DNA of 64,000 nucleotides from Peribacillus frigoritolerans (GCF_001636405.1 NZ_KV440950.1:4816778-4880777), one strand, 5' to 3'; shown: positions 8,188 to 17,763, numbered from the stretch's first letter. Notes: generated from the sequence alone by a model not told the origin. Numbers and translations are program-made.

Positions 8188-10254
8188 ATGTCATTATTAA
8201 TCACATTGCTCGGATTATTGGTGTCCACAATAATCGCTACAATATTAAATGCTATATGGCCTCGTATCCCACTTCCGATATATCAGATATCCATGGGAGC
8301 AGTGTTCTCATTATTACCATTTCAATTATCATTTGATTTTCATTCAGAATTATTTATGATCTGTGTCATTGCTCCGCTGCTCTTTACAGAAGGAAAAAAT
8401 ACGTCTCGTAAAGAAATGCTTGAATTGCGTAAGCCCATTCTGTTATTAGCCTTTGGGTTAGTATTTGTGACGGTTTTTGCAGGAGGCTATTTCATCCACT
8501 GGTTAATACCTGATATGCCGGTGGCTGTGGCTTTTGCTTTAGCCGCAACAATTACCCCTACGGATGCGGTAGCGGTACAATCGATTACAAAAGGATTGAA
8601 ATTGCCTGGAAACATGATGCCCATCCTTGAGGGTGAATCACTTTTCAATGATGCTGCCGGAATCGTCGCTTTTAAAGTTGCCCTGGCAGCTGCCTTAACT
8701 GGAGTGTTTTCTATAAAAGATGCTTCGCTTAATTTTATATTTGTAGCTTTAGGCGGTATCTTTATAGGGATCCTATTGGGCTATTTAATCGTTAAATTAC
8801 GATTATTTTTACGGATTCATGGACTTGAAGAAATCCCAATGTCTATTGTCATTGAACTAATTACGCCTTTTTCCATCTATATGGCAGCTGAAGAATTCCA
8901 TGTTTCCGGAATCTTGGCAGTTGTTGCTGCAGGTGTAATTCATGGCATCGAGCGGGATCGCCTTCAGAGTTCCACGACTAAATTGCAAATTGTATCAACT
9001 AATACATGGTCTGTATTAGGTTATGTCTTGAATGGACTTGTATTTGCTTTGTTAGGATTTATGTTGCCGAGTGTTTATCAGGAAATTGAGTCCAACTTAA
9101 ATAGGGGCATTCTTTTTGGGATAAGTGTCTTGATCGTTCTTTTATTATTGGTGATCCGTTTTATATGGGTATACATCCTGCATGATACTTTTACGAAAAA
9201 CAGAGTGAATCCATTAGAGCAATTCATTATGTCCAGGGTTCATCCAGAAGATAGCAATGACACCGATGAGGAGAATGTTTCAAGATCCCGATTTGCATTT
9301 TTGACATCCGTTTGCGGCATTCATGGAACCATTACATTAGCTACAGCTTTATCCATACCATATTTCATGCGGGATGACACTTTATTCCCGATGCGTAATA
9401 CAGTCTTGTTTATCGCAGCTTGCGTTATATTGTTAAGCGTCACCTTGGCTACGGTTCTCTTGCCATTACTGGTAAAGACACCGATTGAATTCAAAGATGA
9501 GCGTCTAACCTCTGAGGAGGCTTATAAAATTGTTTTAAATAAAACGATCAATCAACTGAGCAAAGAAGCAACCATCGAGAATCAGAAAGCGGTCCATCAA
9601 GTAATGGAAGATTTAAATGAACAACTGATAGATTTGGAACGGGGAATAACGAATCGACCGGATGATCGGACAATACGCGAATTAGTGGAGCTAGGAGCCA
9701 ATAAAGAATTGGAAGTCGTTTCTGGATTAGTCGAAAAAGGGACTATATCTGAAACAGCCTTTGAACTATATAAAGTGTATCTTTCAAGAACCTCGAATTA
9801 TATGCAAAAATCCTCCCTGAAAAGGGCTTGGATCAATTTGCAGGCTATTCTTTTCAAGAAAAAGATCAATGTCAAATGGGATAAGAAATGGGAAGCGAAA
9901 TTAGAGGACTCCATCGTTAAAAATGCGGACCTGATCAGGGAGTTTCGTAAAGCACAAAAAGAAGCTTCAAAGGAAGCCATTTTATTGATCAAACAACAAA
10001 CTGCACCTGAAAACCGCCATGAAGTCATGCTTGTCATCCAAAGATATAATCGTTATTTGAATCCGTTCGGAACATTAAGTGAAAAAGAAGCAAAACGCTT
10101 TGAAGAGATGGTAAGTCAATTTCAGTTGAATGCGATGCAAATCGAACGTGATATCATTGCGCAAATGGTTGAAGATGAGCAAATATCCATACAAACAGCA
10201 ACTGAGATTAGACAAAACTTAATCTACGATGAAATGATAATGATACAAAATTGA
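8188..10254 (+). CDS. Na+/H+ antiporter, CPA1 (NhaP/NhaK-like) family
   Basis: 688 residues: about 12 membrane helices in residues 1-430 followed by a long cytoplasmic region of about 250 residues. Transport-core motifs are ATITPTDAVAVQSI and EGESLFNDAAGIVAF, the unwound-helix and ND ion-binding signatures of CPA1 exchangers; CGIHGTITLATALSIPYF is a later conserved helix. It exchanges cytoplasmic Na+ (possibly K+ or Li+) for external protons and serves in pH and salt homeostasis. GGGAG precedes the ATG. It is a single-gene unit ended by a terminator at 10264. It resembles Bacillus NhaK in length, but orthology is not established. Confidence 0.92.
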   Translation: MSLLITLLGLLVSTIIATILNAIWPRIPLPIYQISMGAVFSLLPFQLSFDFHSELFMICVIAPLLFTEGKNTSRKEMLELRKPILLLAFGLVFVTVFAGGYFIHWLIPDMPVAVAFALAATITPTDAVAVQSITKGLKLPGNMMPILEGESLFNDAAGIVAFKVALAAALTGVFSIKDASLNFIFVALGGIFIGILLGYLIVKLRLFLRIHGLEEIPMSIVIELITPFSIYMAAEEFHVSGILAVVAAGVIHGIERDRLQSSTTKLQIVSTNTWSVLGYVLNGLVFALLGFMLPSVYQEIESNLNRGILFGISVLIVLLLLVIRFIWVYILHDTFTKNRVNPLEQFIMSRVHPEDSNDTDEENVSRSRFAFLTSVCGIHGTITLATALSIPYFMRDDTLFPMRNTVLFIAACVILLSVTLATVLLPLLVKTPIEFKDERLTSEEAYKIVLNKTINQLSKEATIENQKAVHQVMEDLNEQLIDLERGITNRPDDRTIRELVELGANKELEVVSGLVEKGTISETAFELYKVYLSRTSNYMQKSSLKRAWINLQAILFKKKINVKWDKKWEAKLEDSIVKNADLIREFRKAQKEASKEAILLIKQQTAPENRHEVMLVIQRYNRYLNPFGTLSEKEAKRFEEMVSQFQLNAMQIERDIIAQMVEDEQISIQTATEIRQNLIYDEMIMIQN

Positions 10255-10263
10255 TAAAATATT

Positions 10264-10298
10264 AAGAGACTCCGATGCAACAGGAAGCGGTGTCTCTT
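10264..10298 (+). terminator. Terminator after the antiporter gene
   Basis: AAGAGAC-t-CCG pairs with CGG-t-GTCTCTT, followed by a T-rich stretch, 10 bp after the stop codon. Confidence 0.7.
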
Positions 10299-10587
10299 TA
10301 TTTACATTCCAAGGCAAGGATGAATACCTCAGGAAAAATGAAATGACTGTAGATCGAGCAGGTATAAGGGCTTTCATCGAAATTCCAGAGGATTCATGGC
10401 ATCTGTTCCCATTATTCCTTATGGCCCTCACAATGGAGTTAAATCACCGTTTTGCAGCTTTTACAATTGAACCTAAATCAGTTCATAAAAGTATCATGAA
10501 GCTGGCAGGTCAATACAACGAACTCTTCTTTGAATTCAAGATGCATTGTAATGACAATGAAAAAAAGCATGTTCGTTTCTGTGTTTC
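10299..10587. other. Region with a weak open frame, no supported gene
   Basis: An open plus-strand frame (10343-10720) spans this stretch and runs into the tandem repeat. Its ATG lacks a convincing RBS, and the last third is simply the translated repeat. I do not call it a gene; a decayed gene 5' of the repeat is possible. Confidence 0.4.
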
Positions 10588-10712
10588 ACGAGTATTCGCT
10601 CCAAATTCACGAGTAAAAGCGCCAAACTCACGAGTATTCGCTCCAAACTCACGAGTATTCGCTCCAAACTCGCCTGTAAAAGCACCAAACTCCCGATATT
10701 CGCTCCAAACTC
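10588..10712. repeat. 21-bp tandem repeat, six units
   Basis: Six head-to-tail units of ACGAGTATTCGCTCCAAACTC type: five of 21 bp and a last one of 20 bp. They alternate two versions, one with TATTCGCTCC and one with TAAAAGCGCC or TAAAAGCACC. There are no unique spacers, so it is not a CRISPR array. Five units keep a 7-codon period that translates as RVFAPNS or RVKAPNS. Confidence 0.95.
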
Positions 10713-10807
10713 TCCAGTAGAAGCCCGATGCCCCCTTCCAATTTACTCGGTTGATCAATCCTCTGTGCCGATCCTTCTCAATCCCTTCTTATCAATTCCT
10801 TCATTCA

Positions 10808-11080
10808 TTATTTTTCACTTGGAAGCGAAAGTAGAGATAGAAAGCTTTCGAAAATCCCCTGTTTCGTCCGTACCATTATGGAATCTTGCTATGTGAACAA
10901 ACAAAAGGTTTCTTCTGCCCGGAAAACATGCTGCATTTCTCCTTTTCTGCCGGCAAGATACGGTCTTTTCCTCTCCTTCAAGCGCTCCATCAATTCCTGC
11001 ACTTCCTCATTCCATTCATGATTGCGGATAAGCACCTCTATCGCCTTGATCTCCTCATCTATCTCTACGTTTATTTTCAT
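10808..11080 (-). pseudogene. Broken LytTR-type transcription regulator
   Basis: The ATG at 11080 has GGGAGG upstream and opens a frame beginning MKINVEIDEEIKAIEVLIRN, typical of small LytTR DNA-binding proteins of Bacilli. The frame meets TAG at 10889-10891 after residue 63, where the family has a short run leading into its DNA-binding strands. Beyond the stop the same frame continues QDSIMVRTKQGIFESFLSLL to a TAA at 10808, still resembling the family (VRTKKG pattern) but ending early. A nonsense mutation plus 3' loss is the simplest reading. Confidence 0.7.
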
Positions 11081-11207
11081 CCATGCAACCTCCCTTTGCC
11101 TATAATGTAAGTATATTAATATCTTACTATTTCGCTTGTAATTTCCAGCTACATGCCACTTTATTACGATAACATGCTTGAAATGGATACTCTGATACAC
11201 TAAATAA

Positions 11208-11227
11208 CCGTCCAAATAATTGGACGG
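11208..11227 (-). terminator. Hairpin between thioesterase and LytTR relic
   Basis: Perfect CCGTCCAA-atAA-TTGGACGG type palindrome, 63 bp past the stop of the minus-strand thioesterase gene, with a T-rich stretch on the minus strand. Probably a terminator. Confidence 0.5.
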
Positions 11228-11290
11228 CCCTTTTATAGTACATCTAATTCCGGATTCGATCCGGATTCGATGCGTTTACATTAATAAAGA

Positions 11291-11779
11291 TCACTCTTTG
11301 CTTGTAAAAGTACTTGGCATCACCACAGCGATTACCTCTCCACGGGCGCAAAGTTTATCGAGTGCAAATACCTCTGTTTCGATTCTCCATTTCTTAGGAT
11401 GAATTTCATGAATCGTCCCAATGGCCATTAATGGCACATCATTTGGGGTTGGCTTTACGAACTCCACATTCAGTGACGCAGTCACGAACCTGGGTGGTTC
11501 CACTCCATCTCCAACTTCATGACCGTTTTTACGGTGTAAAGCCAATGCAGCGGAACCTGTTCCGTGACAATCAATTAAAGAGGCAATCAAGCCGCCATAA
11601 ACAAATCCTGGAATTGCAATATGCTCTGGGCGTGGTGTATAGATAGTCCTTGTTTGCTCGTCTTGCCAACCCGTTCGAAAATGATGACCATCTTTGTTCA
11701 AGCGACCGCATCCATAACACCATGCAAATGCATCTGGATAATCATCTTGAATCGCTTTTATCATATTCTCCTCCATCAT
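11291..11779 (-). CDS. PaaI-type hotdog thioesterase
   Basis: 162 residues with one hotdog fold. The motif VYGGLIASLIDCHGTGSAA (about 64-82) carries the helix and acidic residue used by PaaI/YbgC-like acyl-CoA thioesterases, and RFVTASLNVEFVKPTPN is the following strand pair. The N-terminal CYGCGRLNKDG is typical of the subgroup that opens with a small cysteine knuckle. It probably hydrolyses acyl-CoA or aryl-CoA esters in the cytosol. Two starts fit: ATGATG at 11779 after GGGGGGAG, or the ATG at 11764 with GGAGG 5 bases upstream. It stands alone on the minus strand. Confidence 0.85.
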   Translation of the reverse strand: MMEENMIKAIQDDYPDAFAWCYGCGRLNKDGHHFRTGWQDEQTRTIYTPRPEHIAIPGFVYGGLIASLIDCHGTGSAALALHRKNGHEVGDGVEPPRFVTASLNVEFVKPTPNDVPLMAIGTIHEIHPKKWRIETEVFALDKLCARGEVIAVVMPSTFTSKE

Positions 11780-12062
11780 CTCTCCCCCCTTTTTCAGAAT
11801 ATTATAACACCATTAAGGAATAAGGGGTCTATTTGGATACATGCTGAAAGGTTAGTTTTTTGAAATTCCATGAATCTTTATTGAGCCTACTATCAAGTTT
11901 TAATTTTCATAGAATAGTAACCTGAGGCAGCTTTAATCGAAAAAAAGTTTGCAAGAATCACTGCTCCTTTACTCCATATAATTGAGAAAGGCCCCTGTAA
12001 GCCAGAAGCATTCAGGAGCTTTCCTTTAACTGATATAGAGTTAAGAAGTGTTTACCTTCTTA

Positions 12063-13862
12063 TTAAAAGTTAAGCCTTTTTCTTAAATCCCAATACTTGA
12101 ATGTCATTTTACCCATTTTCGACTTCGAAAGTGAATCATATTTACGTCCAAGTGCTTGATTTTGTTTTTCTAGCTTAGTAATTTGTTTAAGTTGAACTGT
12201 GTTCAGTTTTTTTAATTGCTTTACTTCTTTAGCTAATTCTTTAGTTTTCCCTTTCATATCATATTTTTCTTTATCAACAATTGCCCGTTCTTTGATTGAA
12301 ATCTCCACATCTTTTGGTTTTAATTTAGGATTGCCAAAGGTTTCAAATCCTATCGTTTTTAAATAGGGGATGTTATTTTGAAAATTTCGTTCAAAGTTTC
12401 CATACCTTTTATGGATGTGGAGAAATGTATAGCACCCAGCTTTTTCTGCTGAAATGATTTGACCATACCCAGACAGTTTAAACAGTTTTTCGACTCGTTT
12501 TATTTCTTCAGGTATGTTTTTGACAATATAGGTGAAAACTTCGTCAACATTAAACTGCGCAGGCAATATTTTCACTTTTTTTAATGATGTATGCCTAATC
12601 AGTTCATCAAAGTCATCTTCATCAATATAAAACATATTCGCACTTTCATTCACATAATCGGTAATGCGCTTGCTCCATAATGGTCCTTGCAGTTTTTTTA
12701 TTGCTTCCGAAAATAAAAACTGCCTGCTAACTTGATACATTCGTTGTGCCGCAAACTCATATATATCCTTATTACATAATGCTAATTTGACAGCGTCACG
12801 GAAATCCTTCTCTGTAACGGCATATAACGGGTAATCTTCGCCAAAAAGCTTCATATGCATTTTGGTTGGATTCATTATTACAGCCTTCCTCAAAATCCCA
12901 TACTCCAATAGCTTTGTAGACAGTTCCAGACTGCTGTCCATTTCCTCACTTCTCCAGGTTATCCCAATATCACTATTCACGATTAATTGTTGGGCATTCT
13001 CCCTTGTCAAAGCACCGTACCATGTAAGCCCATCCGTATTTTTAAGGAGGTATGCCGCTTCTTCCTTAAACTGAGAGTCATCTTTAACCCATTTGAATTT
13101 ATCCCCCGCCACATCAAGTGATAGATTCGGGATCTCACGTTTTAATTCTTTAAAAGCAGTAATTATGGGAATGGTCTTCCAATCCGGGTCGAATTTCCCT
13201 GTATATACAAGTTTGTTTTTTAACCGGGTCTGCCCTTCCGCTGATTCAACGTTTGGTATCATCGGGGTAAGCAGGGAAACTTTGTTTTTTTCTTTATTCA
13301 AATTAAGGATCTCAATGACAAATTCGCACATCTCTTCTGTTTGACATAAGAAATACGCACACTGATCATATATATTTTTGATGCTCTCGAATTTTTCTTC
13401 ATTAACATCCTGACCTATGTGAGTCAATCCTGTAGCATAAACTAATGTATTCTTTATGATTTGCTTATGCTTTGCGATTTTTTCAACAGTCTCAATGCTT
13501 CTGACAAATAGCCAATCATAGTCATTTTGACTCCAATAATGAGAAATGAGCATTTCAGCTACATCGAAATCAATGACACCTTTTTTTACCCATTCATCAC
13601 CGGCGGCATTAAAAAAAGGATCGACAAAAGGATTAAGAATGGTTATATTATCAAATTTCTCAAGTGGCTGAATTAAGATATCACGTTTGACCGGGCTAGC
13701 TAAAAGTAAGTCAACTTCGATGTTTGAATCTAACGCAATGGTCGATGCTAAGGAAGATAAAAATACTGCAGATCCATCCATTGAATTCATGTCAATAAAG
13801 CCAAATAGAAGTACCTTCATTTTTCTGTTTTCAACTAGTTCATGTGAATTCAAAGTTTTCAC
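12063..13862 (-). CDS. Glycosyltransferase family 4-like protein with C-terminal coiled coil
   Basis: About 599 residues. Residues 15-400 resemble a two-Rossmann GT-B glycosyltransferase (MKVLLFGFIDMNSMDGSAVF at the start; KLVYTGKFDPDWK at the second domain; RSEEMDSSLELSTKLLEYGI as the sugar-nucleotide loop). A middle segment of about 90 residues follows, then a lysine-rich coiled coil (about 525-580) ending KMGKMTFKYWDLRKRLNF. It probably adds sugars to a cell-surface polymer or protein; donor and acceptor are unknown. The start is uncertain: GTG at 13862, or TTG three codons later with GGAGTG 5 bases upstream. It follows the coiled-coil gene by 28 bp in one operon. Confidence 0.8.
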   Translation of the reverse strand: MKTLNSHELVENRKMKVLLFGFIDMNSMDGSAVFLSSLASTIALDSNIEVDLLLASPVKRDILIQPLEKFDNITILNPFVDPFFNAAGDEWVKKGVIDFDVAEMLISHYWSQNDYDWLFVRSIETVEKIAKHKQIIKNTLVYATGLTHIGQDVNEEKFESIKNIYDQCAYFLCQTEEMCEFVIEILNLNKEKNKVSLLTPMIPNVESAEGQTRLKNKLVYTGKFDPDWKTIPIITAFKELKREIPNLSLDVAGDKFKWVKDDSQFKEEAAYLLKNTDGLTWYGALTRENAQQLIVNSDIGITWRSEEMDSSLELSTKLLEYGILRKAVIMNPTKMHMKLFGEDYPLYAVTEKDFRDAVKLALCNKDIYEFAAQRMYQVSRQFLFSEAIKKLQGPLWSKRITDYVNESANMFYIDEDDFDELIRHTSLKKVKILPAQFNVDEVFTYIVKNIPEEIKRVEKLFKLSGYGQIISAEKAGCYTFLHIHKRYGNFERNFQNNIPYLKTIGFETFGNPKLKPKDVEISIKERAIVDKEKYDMKGKTKELAKEVKQLKKLNTVQLKQITKLEKQNQALGRKYDSLSKSKMGKMTFKYWDLRKRLNF

Positions 13863-13890
13863 TCCAATGACTGAAATCTGATATGAATTT

Positions 13891-14235
13891 TTATTTCTTT
13901 ATTTGTTCTTTAATAGATGATTTAAGCGCAAGATATTTTAATGTGAATTTCCCTGCATATGTAACATTGAATTTGTGTTCTAACAACTTAAGTCTTCGTA
14001 TTTCTTTGTTAAGCTTAATATTTTCCATTTGGGCCATCTTACTTTTTTCTAATTCTTCTCGCAGCCTATTATTTTCTTTAGTAACTTTCTCAATGGTTTT
14101 TTGTTTTTCCATGCCATTGCTCTCTATGAGCTCCAATGTCATGGACATCATGTCTTTCATTTGTAATTCGAGTTCCTCATACATCGTTTTCCAATATTCG
14201 TTTCGTTCGTCCATATTGAAAAAACTCCCCTCCAT
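13891..14235 (-). CDS. Small coiled-coil protein sharing the glycosyltransferase tail motif
   Basis: 114 residues, largely one coiled coil (about 20-85, heptads around KVTKENNRLREELEKSKM). The C-terminus YAGKFTLKYLALKSSI matches the tail of the neighbouring glycosyltransferase (KMGKMTFKYWDLRKRL) in position and pattern G-K-(F/M)-T-(L/F)-K-Y-x-x-L. The start codon overlaps the stop of the upstream glycosyltransferase, so it is coupled; a second ATG at codon 8 is possible. No catalytic domain. I infer a scaffold or partner that docks with the glycosyltransferase complex. Confidence 0.75.
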   Translation of the reverse strand: MEGSFFNMDERNEYWKTMYEELELQMKDMMSMTLELIESNGMEKQKTIEKVTKENNRLREELEKSKMAQMENIKLNKEIRRLKLLEHKFNVTYAGKFTLKYLALKSSIKEQIKK

Positions 14236-15419
14236 TAACCTTGGATGATCTCCAATTCTCTTTTTATAACAACATCAACAGCGCATTTTTCCCGAATCGA
14301 CTGAGAAGCTTGTTTTGACACTCTTAAAAATACGTCCGAGTTGTAATATAAGCGCTCTATTGCATCGGCAATATCGGTAGGAGACTCAGGTTTTGTTAGA
14401 AGGCCAGAAACGTCATGTATAACGAATTCCGGGATTGCCGTAATATCTGTTGAAATCGGCACTAGTCCGCTCGACATTGCCTCACACATGGAAACCCCTT
14501 GAGAATCCAAACGGGTCGGGCAAAGGAAAATTCCATACTCCTTATGTAATGCAGCGATTTTCTCCTGAGATAGGAAACCTTTATGAATCGTTATATTCTC
14601 AAAATCCCGGATTGGGTCAACGGTTTGATCGAACAATTTTCCATCGCCATAAAATGCAAATTCCAACTTATCGAAGTATGGTCGCTTCGATAGTTCCAGC
14701 ACTGCTTTCACCGATAGGTCATTGGCGTATTTTCGTGAAGCGTATGGCCTGATTGAAAGGACTTTTGTCCGCATTTCAGCTGGCTTTTCAATAAAGGTAA
14801 ACAGATTGTCATCTATGACATTAGGAATGATTACTGAATTTTTCGATTCTGCTCTTGCATCACATTCCGCTATATGCTCTTTGAACCATTTGGAGATATG
14901 AACAAAGGTTGTATCCAATTCTTTCGTTTGATAAAACCAATTCATAAAAGAAAGCTGTGATACATAATAGTCGTCCGACATTTCAAGTATCTTCCTCAAG
15001 CTTTCAGGGCTTTCAAGAAAATTAAACCATCTTCTATGCCATGCCTCCGTTTCAAATCCATGTATCCAGGTGATAATCGGTAAATCCGTATTCGATTCTT
15101 TTATCGCTTGTACCATTTTTGGATTAACAAAATGAATGAGCGCTTTTTTATGTATTTTATGATTTAAGAAAATGCGCAAATGCTGTTCAGTTCCTCGATA
15201 AACAGGCACATCTTCATACGTATACTTTTCCGCTTTTTTATAGGCAGGATGCAAAACAAAGACATCCACCTTCAAACCCTCATCCAGATAAGCCTTGACT
15301 CTTCGGTGGATAAACCCATTCCGATATAGCTGATCTTCATGTGGATAAGCATTCGTAATGATCACATATCTATCTTTTTCACTAAATGTAAGCTCATATA
15401 GATTTATAGATTCCTCCAT
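14235..15419 (-). CDS. Glycosyltransferase family 4
   Basis: 394 residues of GT-B fold. The second Rossmann domain carries VLSIRPYASRKYAND, AFYGDGKLFDQTV and YGIFLCPTRLDSQGVSMCEA, the donor-nucleotide loop with its conserved Glu, as in retaining GT4 enzymes. AGGAGTG lies 9 bases before the ATG. First gene of a three-gene leftward operon (this gene, coiled-coil protein, second glycosyltransferase). It likely acts at the cytoplasmic face in surface glycan synthesis; no polymerase, flippase or sugar-nucleotide gene is nearby to identify the product. Confidence 0.88.
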   Translation of the reverse strand: MEESINLYELTFSEKDRYVIITNAYPHEDQLYRNGFIHRRVKAYLDEGLKVDVFVLHPAYKKAEKYTYEDVPVYRGTEQHLRIFLNHKIHKKALIHFVNPKMVQAIKESNTDLPIITWIHGFETEAWHRRWFNFLESPESLRKILEMSDDYYVSQLSFMNWFYQTKELDTTFVHISKWFKEHIAECDARAESKNSVIIPNVIDDNLFTFIEKPAEMRTKVLSIRPYASRKYANDLSVKAVLELSKRPYFDKLEFAFYGDGKLFDQTVDPIRDFENITIHKGFLSQEKIAALHKEYGIFLCPTRLDSQGVSMCEAMSSGLVPISTDITAIPEFVIHDVSGLLTKPESPTDIADAIERLYYNSDVFLRVSKQASQSIREKCAVDVVIKRELEIIQG

Positions 15420-15863
15420 TTTTGTTCACTCCTACTATTCAGTCATCTTCAATCAGCCTGCTACTTATCTGTAAATGAAGGATTTTAAAAGATCCTATTC
15501 CAACCACTATTAAAACCGTCAATCGATTATAACAAACATGTATTACTGAATATTGACACCAATGTGAGAATTCTGTAAATAAAAGTAAAGTTTTCATGAA
15601 CTTTTATATGTTTTTGTAAAGTTTCAGTGTGTATAAACAAGCAAAATAAAGAAGGACGATCCAGTTACCGGAATCGCCCTCTTGCATATAAACTATTATA
15701 TATTAAGTCTATTAATAGGGCTTGGGAGTTTAGGGCCTAAAGCCCATTTCAAAATGAACACACCTGTTAGGCCGTTATAAAAAGTCCACTATCATCCTCC
15801 ATAACTTGTCCACACTATTACAATTAAAATTCATACTATATAAGAAAAAGAGGTGAAATCTTC
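15420..15863. other. Divergent spacer with a hairpin at about 15649-15682
   Basis: 444 bp between the glycosyltransferase operon and the DUF4915-like gene. Apart from an imperfect hairpin (GGACGATCC with GGAATCGCCC, flanked by AAGA and TCTT) it holds AT-rich sequence. The hairpin lies between divergent genes, so it ends neither; it may be a relic of a lost gene's terminator. Confidence 0.45.
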
Positions 15864-16715
15864 ATGATACCCATAGATGATTGTAAATTATTAATTTCAT
15901 GCTGCAATCATAAAGGTGGTCTTTATTTAGTCCATTTCAAACAACAACAACCTGAAATAAAAAAGATTTTAAATGTTGGATGTACAGGCATTACAAAATA
16001 CGGAAGCTCTTTTGTCGTAATTTCAAATTCTCACGGAATCTTCATTTTGGATGAAAACTTAAAGGTTATAATGAATAAGGCTTTATCTACAGAATTAGAT
16101 TTACATGGTGTAGCAATAGATAATGATAAAGCTTATATTATTGAAACCAAAACTAATTCAATTGGTATTTATAATTTGAAAAACAATTTGGAAAGAATCG
16201 ATGAAATTAGATTTTCACCTGAAAATGACGATGTTTGCCACGTCAACGATCTGTATATAGCAAATGATAAGCTATATGTATCAATGTTTTCATATCCTCC
16301 AAGGAAAAATTCCCTCTCTTTCGCTAGTTATTTCGATAATAAAATTTACCAAGGTGTCATTCTAGAGTATTCTTTACAGGAAAGAAAAGTGGTTAAGATT
16401 TGTCATGATAAATTACTCCAGCCTCACAGCGTACTTCATTATGATGATAAGATGTTTTATTGTGTTTCAGGTGAATTCCTAGTAAAAAGAAATGAGGAAG
16501 ATATTTTTAAATGTCTTGGTTATACCCGCGGTTTAGCAGTTAGAAATCAAACGATGTTTATTGGCCAAAGTGAGAGTAGACATATACCGGTTTTATTAAA
16601 AAATCATACAAACATATTGCTAGATTGCGGGATTTATGTTCATGACATCTCTACAAAACTTTCATCTTTTATCCATATACCGTCTGAAGAAATTTATGGA
16701 ATATTGGTTATTTGA
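15864..16715 (+). CDS. DUF4915-like beta-propeller protein
   Basis: 283 residues, no signal peptide, with repeated short beta-strand blades. Motifs CHVNDLYI, LQPHSVLHYD, YTRGLAVRNQTMFIG and GQSESRH are those of the DUF4915 group, predicted WD-like propellers found near glycosylation genes. GAGGTG precedes the ATG by about 9 bases. The family's function is unproven; the adjacent glycosyltransferase operon, read in the opposite direction, suggests a surface-glycan role. Its base composition is more AT-rich than its neighbours. Confidence 0.65.
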   Translation: MIPIDDCKLLISCCNHKGGLYLVHFKQQQPEIKKILNVGCTGITKYGSSFVVISNSHGIFILDENLKVIMNKALSTELDLHGVAIDNDKAYIIETKTNSIGIYNLKNNLERIDEIRFSPENDDVCHVNDLYIANDKLYVSMFSYPPRKNSLSFASYFDNKIYQGVILEYSLQERKVVKICHDKLLQPHSVLHYDDKMFYCVSGEFLVKRNEEDIFKCLGYTRGLAVRNQTMFIGQSESRHIPVLLKNHTNILLDCGIYVHDISTKLSSFIHIPSEEIYGILVI

Positions 16716-16926
16716 ATACAGTAGAATTCATATTTTTCTGTTGTTAAATATTTTTTATATCCTTAATGGAAGTTATTTGTTTAGTTACGTGATCATCAGT
16801 ATCACTTTGTTTATCAACTGGAACAGTCAGTAAACTTTTTTCTACCTTCCAGAATTATTCAAGCATGTTTTTGTAAGAATAGAATAGAATCGAAAAAAGA
16901 CCAATTTGCTGAAGAGAGTGATATAT

Positions 16927-17763
16927 ATGGAAGCAATTACCTTTAAAGCATGTGCAATCACTAATGAAATCGATTTGAACAAAATCGCCATTCATTGCGG
17001 CATCCCCAAAAAATTCACCTGGGAAGAGCCTTTAATTCTTAAAGGCGATATTCTACGTTCCATCCTTTATAAAAATGTGGACGAATCGCAGCAGGTGCTG
17101 GTTTTTTCTTTTGGCAGCATCGTCTTCATCAATTACTCACACCCGGATGAGATCAAGGCATTTTCCTCCTTTATCCATTCATTCGAGCCGGACATTGATC
17201 TCGTCAATGCAGATAGATATACGGATGATTACAGCCTTCACTTCAGCGAAACTGAAAACATCAATTTGACAGACGAATATGTAGTTGTTCCTAAATATGA
17301 ATTTTTCTACCCTGAATTAATTTCCACCATTCTCGCAAAATCGGTGGCACTTGAAAAGACTGAGGAACAACTAGGGAAAATCCACGACAAGCTTGAAGCC
17401 ATGATTGACCGACTGGAAAAAGGCAAGCTGAGAATCGGTAACAAGGAACTAGCGAGGACGACGGCAAAAATCGTACGTCACGAGTACAATACCCTGGCAT
17501 ATATCATGATTCTGGATAAACCTGATATTACATGGACAAGCAGCATTGCCGGCGAATTTTATGATAGAATGCTTGAATTTTTTGAATTGAATGATCGGTA
17601 TAAAATCCTGAAAAGTAAAACCGAAATTTTATATAACATCATGGATGGGTTTTCTAACATCAGCCATTCAATCAGGGGACTATTCGTTGAATGGATCATT
17701 GTAATTCTCATTGTCTTTGAGATCCTTCTGACAATTTTAGAAATTATAGGATGGATTCCATGA
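16927..17763 (+). CDS. RMD1/DUF155 family membrane-anchored protein
   Basis: 278 residues from the ATG at 16927; a TTG seven codons earlier is less likely because GAAGAGAG lies just before the ATG. It has the DUF155 (RMD1/Sif2-like) region, including VFSFGSIVFINY and the basic helical segment around KTEEQLGKIHDKLEAMIDRL, and ends in a single hydrophobic helix (about 250-270). Eukaryotic members are mitochondrial; bacterial members are uncharacterised. Single-gene unit followed by a clear terminator. Confidence 0.8.
   Translation: MEAITFKACAITNEIDLNKIAIHCGIPKKFTWEEPLILKGDILRSILYKNVDESQQVLVFSFGSIVFINYSHPDEIKAFSSFIHSFEPDIDLVNADRYTDDYSLHFSETENINLTDEYVVVPKYEFFYPELISTILAKSVALEKTEEQLGKIHDKLEAMIDRLEKGKLRIGNKELARTTAKIVRHEYNTLAYIMILDKPDITWTSSIAGEFYDRMLEFFELNDRYKILKSKTEILYNIMDGFSNISHSIRGLFVEWIIVILIVFEILLTILEIIGWIP

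Noticed and set aside
10588..10712. Possible CRISPR array
   Set aside because: The units are contiguous with no unique spacers and no cas genes are near.
10343..10720. 125-codon open frame ahead of and through the 21-bp repeat
   Set aside because: No RBS, and the C-terminal third is the translated tandem repeat; the reverse strand is open over the same repeat too.
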